A stretch of 64,000 bases of DNA from Pelomonas cellulosilytica (GTDB taxonomy: Bacteria; Pseudomonadota; Gammaproteobacteria; Burkholderiales; Burkholderiaceae_C), in the NCBI RefSeq assembly GCF_021353265.1, contig NZ_JAJTWU010000001.1, forward strand, positions 558,001 to 622,000, given 5' to 3'. A program made the translations under genes and the position numbers. Under the pieces are notes generated by a model. It was not told the origin of the DNA. It worked only from the letters and a program-made list of their open reading frames with translations, and ran no database searches. Positions 60,183 to 64,000 of this stretch are shown here, in pieces; the first letter of the stretch is position 1, and each line of letters opens with the position of its first letter.

Positions 60183-62470
60183 CAAATGCGCCTGGCGCCG
60201 ATGGCGCGGGCCTGCTTGGCGAGGTCGAAGGCACGCTTCAGGGCCACCGTGACGGTCACGGCTTCCTCATTCCTGACGACGGTTCGGCCGACATCTATCT
60301 GTCTGCGCAGGAGACGCATGCCGTCATGCATGGCGACCGGCTGCGCGTACGCGTGACGCGCTTCGACAAGCGCGGCCGGCCCGAGGGCAAGGTGCTCGAG
60401 ATCCTGGAGCGCAAGAAGCGGCCCCTCATCGGCCGGCTGCTGCTGGAGTCCGGGGTCTGGCTCGTTGCGCCCGAAGACCGGCGCATGGGGCAGGACATCC
60501 TCATTCCAAAGAACGGCATCGCGAATGCGACCGCGGGCCAGGTCGTCGCTGTCGAGCTGACGGAGCCGCCATCGCTGTACTCGCAGCCGGTGGGGCGCGT
60601 CGTCGAGGTGCTGGGCGAGATCGACGACCCTGGCATGGAGATCGAGATCGCCGTGCGCAAGTACGACGTGCCGCACCGCTTCAGCCCCGAGACGCTGGCG
60701 CAGAGTGCCAAGCTTCCGGAGAAGTTGCGCGCCGCCGACCTGAAGCACCGCGTCGACCTGCGCGACGTGCCGCTGGTCACCATCGACGGCGAGGATGCGC
60801 GCGACTTCGACGACGCCGTCTACTGCGAGCCGTTCAAGCAGGGTCGCGGCAAGAAGGCCGTCGAGGGCTGGCGGCTGCTGGTCGCCATCGCCGACGTGTC
60901 GCACTACGTCAAGCCCGGCGAGCCGCTGGACGCCGATGCGTACGAGCGCGCGACGTCCGTCTACTTCCCGCGCCGCGTCATCCCGATGCTGCCGGAGAAG
61001 CTGTCCAACGGCCTGTGCTCGCTGAACCCCTACGAGGACCGGCTGAGCATGGTCTGCGACATGGTGGTGTCGAGTGACGGCAACGTCACGGCCTACCAGT
61101 TCTATCCGGCCGTCATCTGCTCGCACGCGCGCTTCACGTACACCGAGGTGGCGGCCGTCCTCGGCAACACGCATGGGCCAGAGGCGGCCAAGCGCCGCGA
61201 GCTCGTGCCGCACCTGCTGCACCTGCACGAGGTCTACCGCGCGCTGCTGGCCGAGCGCAGCCGCCGCGGCGCCGTGGACTTCGAGACGACGGAGACGCAG
61301 ATCGTCTGCGACGACAACGGTCGCATCGAGAAGATCGTGCCGCGCGTGCGAAACGAGGCCCACCGCCTCATCGAGGAGGCCATGCTTGCGGCCAATGTCT
61401 GCGCGGCCGACTTCATCCAGACCAACAAGCACGCGTCGCTGTACCGTGTCCATGAAGGTCCGACACCCGAGAAGCGCCAGACGCTGCAGAACTACCTGCG
61501 CTCTCTGGGCATAGGCATGGGCATCTCGGACGACCCGGCGCCGCGCGAATTCCAGCAACTGGCCGAGGCCACGAAGGATCGGGCCGACGCCCAGCAGATC
61601 CACCAGATGCTGCTGCGCTCGATGCAGCAGGCCATCTACACCGGCGCCAATGCCGGCCATTTCGGCTTGGCCTATCCAGCGTACACACACTTCACGAGCC
61701 CCATTCGCCGCTACCCGGACCTGCTCGTCCACCGCGTCATCAAGGCGTTGCTTGGCAGCAAGCGCTACACGCTCGACGCCTCGAAGATGGATGTGCCGCA
61801 GGCGCCCAAGCGGCCGGGTCGTGCGGCGCCGCCCAACCCGGCGGAAGCCCGCAACGAGGCCGAGCGCTGGGAAGTCGTCGGTGCGCATTGCAGCGCCAAC
61901 GAGCGCCGTGCCGACGAGGCCAGTCGTGATGTCGAAGCGTGGCTGAAGTGCCGCTACATGCGCGACCGCCTCGGCGAGGAGTTCGCCGGCACGGTCAGCG
62001 CGGTCACGTCGTTCGGCCTGTTCGTGCAGCTCGATGCGCTCTACGTCGAAGGCCTTGTGCACATCACCGAACTGGGCGGCGAGTACTACCGCTTCGACGA
62101 GGTGCGGCAGGAGCTGCGCGGCGAGCGCACCGGCATCCGCTACGCGACCGGCGCCCGTGTGCAGGTGCAGGTCAGCCGCGTGGACCTGGATGGTCGGCGT
62201 ATCGACTTCCGGCTCGTGCGCGACGCGGACGAAACGCGGCCCGCGCCGCGCGGTGCGCCAGCCAAGGCTACCGGCAAGTCGCCGGCCAAGAAGCGTGCGC
62301 CTCGCACGGCCGTCGAGAAGCTCGATGAAGTGCGCCAGACGGACCGCGACGTGAAGCAGAGCCGCAAGGCGGCCGTCGCAAGCCTGCACCCCGTCAAGGC
62401 CGCGCAACAGGCGGCCAAGCGGGCGGCAAAGAAGTCGTCAACGAAGTCTGCCCCGCGCAAGCGCCGCTGA
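60170..62470 (+). CDS. rnr: Ribonuclease R
   Basis: Processive 3'-5' exoribonuclease able to degrade structured RNA. The 766-residue protein has a cold-shock-like RNA-binding region (GEVEGTLQGHRDGHGFLIPDD). The RNB catalytic domain follows with the acidic cluster in TIDGEDARDFDDAVYC and the segments LLVAIADVSHYVKPG and GLAYPAYTHFTSPIRRYPDLLVHR. An S1 domain (EEFAGTVSAVTSFGLFVQLD) precedes a Lys/Arg/Ala-rich tail of about 70 residues. The start is TTG 60170; there is no good ribosome site, and the N-terminus lacks the extra helix domain of the E. coli enzyme. Confidence 0.94.
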   Translation: MKNTTNAPGADGAGLLGEVEGTLQGHRDGHGFLIPDDGSADIYLSAQETHAVMHGDRLRVRVTRFDKRGRPEGKVLEILERKKRPLIGRLLLESGVWLVAPEDRRMGQDILIPKNGIANATAGQVVAVELTEPPSLYSQPVGRVVEVLGEIDDPGMEIEIAVRKYDVPHRFSPETLAQSAKLPEKLRAADLKHRVDLRDVPLVTIDGEDARDFDDAVYCEPFKQGRGKKAVEGWRLLVAIADVSHYVKPGEPLDADAYERATSVYFPRRVIPMLPEKLSNGLCSLNPYEDRLSMVCDMVVSSDGNVTAYQFYPAVICSHARFTYTEVAAVLGNTHGPEAAKRRELVPHLLHLHEVYRALLAERSRRGAVDFETTETQIVCDDNGRIEKIVPRVRNEAHRLIEEAMLAANVCAADFIQTNKHASLYRVHEGPTPEKRQTLQNYLRSLGIGMGISDDPAPREFQQLAEATKDRADAQQIHQMLLRSMQQAIYTGANAGHFGLAYPAYTHFTSPIRRYPDLLVHRVIKALLGSKRYTLDASKMDVPQAPKRPGRAAPPNPAEARNEAERWEVVGAHCSANERRADEASRDVEAWLKCRYMRDRLGEEFAGTVSAVTSFGLFVQLDALYVEGLVHITELGGEYYRFDEVRQELRGERTGIRYATGARVQVQVSRVDLDGRRIDFRLVRDADETRPAPRGAPAKATGKSPAKKRAPRTAVEKLDEVRQTDRDVKQSRKAAVASLHPVKAAQQAAKRAAKKSSTKSAPRKRR

Positions 62471-62480
62471 GCGGCGCTGT

Positions 62481-63830
62481 TCAGGGCGCGGCGAGGCGCT
62501 CGACGAGGTCGCCCGCGCGCAGCACGCCGGGCACCTCGCCGGCGCGACCGTGTGCATCCACGCCAGCGCAGGCGACTGCATGTGCCGCGGCGTCGGGTTG
62601 CTGTGCCCACAGCCCCCCCAGCCAGCCGGCCAGCACGTCGCCGCTGCCTGCGGTGGCGAGCGCCGCGCTGCCGCTCGCGCAGACGGCCGGCCGAGCGCCG
62701 GGTGATGCAACGACGCTGCCCGAGCCCTTCAGCGCGACGGTGGCGTTCAGCCGGGTCGCCAGCGCTTGCGCTGCCGCGAGGCGGTCGGCCTGCACATGGG
62801 CCACGTCGACGGCCAGCAGCCGGGCTGCTTCGAGCGGATGCGGTGTCAGCAACGTGGACCCGGTTCGACGCGAGCGGAGCGCGTCCTGCATGACCGCATC
62901 AGCAGCGATGGCGTTCAGCGCGTCCGCATCGAGCACTAGTCGCGGCAGTTGTCGAATCAGGGCCGAGAGGTGTTGTGCGATGCGGGTGCCCGCGCCGCAG
63001 CCCACGACGCCGACCGCCTGCGGTACGTCGTCGAGCCGGCCACGCATCAGCTCCGGTCGTGTCGTGTCGGCTGCCTCGTTCGGCGACTGATCCAGCAAAT
63101 CGACGTAGACGCGGCCGGCGCCGCAGGCCAGCGCAGCCCGGGCGGCCAGGCGGGCTGCGCCCTGCATGCCGGGTGCGCCGCCGATGACCAGCACCTTCCC
63201 GTGGCTGCCCTTGTGGCTGGTCGCGCCGCGCTCGGGGCGCCCGGCAGGCCCGAGCAGGTCGGCCGTGGCGGGCTCGTCGGGGGTGATGCCCAGGTCGTCG
63301 AACCAGATGCGCCCGCTGTAGGCGCGGCCTTCGCCGGTGAACAGGCCCGGTTTCAGCGTCAGCAGCGTCAGCGTGTGGTCGGCGCGAACGGCGAGGCGGC
63401 CTGCGGGTTGTCCGGTGTCGGCGAGCAGGCCGCTGGGCAGGTCCACCGCGAGGATGGGTGCGCCACACGCCTGCAGAGCCGTGATCGTGGCGAGCAGCGC
63501 GTCCGACGGCGCGCGGTTCAAGCCGAGGCCCAGCAGCGCGTCGACCACGAGGGCAGGGCGGTGTGGTGCCGTCAGGCCCACGTGCACCGGCACGCCGGCT
63601 TCCGCGAGCCGCCGGGCGGCAACATGGCCGTCGCCGCCATTGTTGCCCGGCCCGCAGGCCAGCCACACGGGCCCGTCGCCGCGCCGCAGCGCCAGCGCCA
63701 GCTTGGCCACCGCAAGGCCGGCGCGTTCCATCAGATCGGGGGCGTGGGTGAGTGCGCGGGTCTCGATGCGCCGGCTGGCGGCAACGTCGTGCAGCGGCAG
63801 CGTTGAGCGGGTGGGCAGCAGGTCGTGCAT
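62481..63830 (-). CDS. nnrD: Bifunctional NAD(P)H-hydrate epimerase / dehydratase
   Basis: Repairs damaged NAD(P)H hydrates. The 449-residue protein fuses an N-terminal epimerase domain (NnrE, about 1-205; RIETRAL, ERAGLAVAKLAL, ACGPGNNGGDGHVAARRL) to a C-terminal ADP-dependent dehydratase domain (NnrD, about 215-449). The latter shows SHKGSHGKVLVIGGAPGMQGA, LLTPHPLEAARLL, and the ribokinase-fold active-site segment LATAGSGDVLAGWLGGL. Fusion in this order is standard in bacteria (YjeF type). It is convergent with rnr, ten bases apart. Confidence 0.94.
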   Translation of the reverse strand: MHDLLPTRSTLPLHDVAASRRIETRALTHAPDLMERAGLAVAKLALALRRGDGPVWLACGPGNNGGDGHVAARRLAEAGVPVHVGLTAPHRPALVVDALLGLGLNRAPSDALLATITALQACGAPILAVDLPSGLLADTGQPAGRLAVRADHTLTLLTLKPGLFTGEGRAYSGRIWFDDLGITPDEPATADLLGPAGRPERGATSHKGSHGKVLVIGGAPGMQGAARLAARAALACGAGRVYVDLLDQSPNEAADTTRPELMRGRLDDVPQAVGVVGCGAGTRIAQHLSALIRQLPRLVLDADALNAIAADAVMQDALRSRRTGSTLLTPHPLEAARLLAVDVAHVQADRLAAAQALATRLNATVALKGSGSVVASPGARPAVCASGSAALATAGSGDVLAGWLGGLWAQQPDAAAHAVACAGVDAHGRAGEVPGVLRAGDLVERLAAP

Positions 63831-63840
63831 GCCCTCGAGC

Positions 63841-64000
63841 TTAGGCCAGACGCTGTGGGCCGAGGGCGGTGATGTCCAGTGCCGGTGTCTCCCCGGCGAT
63901 CAGCTGGGCCAGCACCTGGGCGGCGCCGCAGGCTGCGCCCCAGCCCTGGCCGCCGGGCGACAGGTTCAGCCACAGCCCCGGCTGCCCGCCGTGGCCCAGC
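63841..64000 (-). CDS. FAD-dependent oxidoreductase, C-terminal end (truncated by window edge)
   Basis: The last 52 codons of a minus-strand gene. They read GHGGQPGLWLNLSPGGQGWGAACGAAQVLAQLIAG and end in LDITALGPQRLA, stop at 63841-63843. The Gly-rich GHGG...GGQGWGAACG pattern followed by a helix and LDI..L...R is the usual C-terminal FAD-contact end of DAO-family oxidoreductases (DadA-like). The gene ends ten bases upstream of nnrD on the same strand, so the two are likely one transcript. The substrate cannot be inferred. Confidence 0.6.
   Translation of the reverse strand, partial: LGHGGQPGLWLNLSPGGQGWGAACGAAQVLAQLIAGETPALDITALGPQRLA

Overview
The window looks like chromosomal DNA from a high-GC betaproteobacterium of the order Burkholderiales, most likely near Roseateles, Mitsuaria, Pelomonas or Rubrivivax. 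This placement is inferred from gene order, protein character and strong G/C preference at third codon positions; no database search was possible. Conserved blocks that support it are tig-clpP-clpX-lon, sucA-sucB-lpdA-zapE, scpB-rluB, ndk-rlmN-pilW-rodZ-ispG-hisS-yfgM-bamB-der-hfq-hflX-hflK-hflC-hisZ-purA, and hpnC-hpnD-hpnE.

Layout. 1-7.2 kb: the 3' end of leuA, a D-Ala-D-Ala endopeptidase, an IclR regulator divergent from a secreted protein resembling the exosortase-associated TIGR03790 family, and the minus-strand squalene operon hpnCDE. 7.2-11.7 kb: an RND efflux adaptor and pump behind a clear promoter and operator-like palindrome. 11.7-18.4 kb: tRNA-Leu, the protein quality-control set (trigger factor, ClpP, ClpX, Lon) and a four-tRNA cluster (Gly, Cys, Gly, Leu) with internal terminators. 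18.4-27.3 kb: murI, etfBA with an acyl-CoA dehydrogenase and a nitronate monooxygenase, then a minus-strand group (2OG-Fe(II) oxygenase, Cys-rich small protein, peptide-type ABC binding protein, TRIC-like channel). 27.3-36.2 kb: the 2-oxoglutarate dehydrogenase genes, interrupted between sucB and lpdA by a broken zeta-toxin-like gene, then zapE, an unknown secreted charged protein and a PP2C phosphatase. 36.2-43.6 kb: a DUF465 protein, a DinG-type helicase, bamD, rluD, scpB and an unusually long rluB. 43.6-59.8 kb: the long conserved housekeeping run from ndk to purA and a phosphoribosyltransferase. 59.8-64 kb: an orphan coding fragment, an inverted copy of a tRNA-Leu 3' end, tRNA-Leu(CAG), rnr, nnrDE and the edge of an FAD oxidoreductase gene.

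How the genes work together. Many genes serve envelope assembly and quality control: BamB, BamD, PilW, RodZ, HflKC, ClpXP, Lon and trigger factor. Others serve isoprenoid and hopanoid supply (IspG feeding HpnCDE), translation and RNA metabolism (RlmN, RluB, RluD, Der, HflX, Hfq, RNase R, HisS, six tRNAs), and central metabolism (SucAB-Lpd, Etf, PurA, HisZ, LeuA).

I saw no CRISPR array, prophage, intact insertion sequence or complete undescribed system. The most unusual items are the decayed zeta-like gene inside the 2-oxoglutarate dehydrogenase locus, the inverted partial tRNA-Leu copy next to an orphan coding fragment near 60 kb, the TIGR03790-like gene, and several candidate regulatory elements. 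Sites and start codons were judged by eye.
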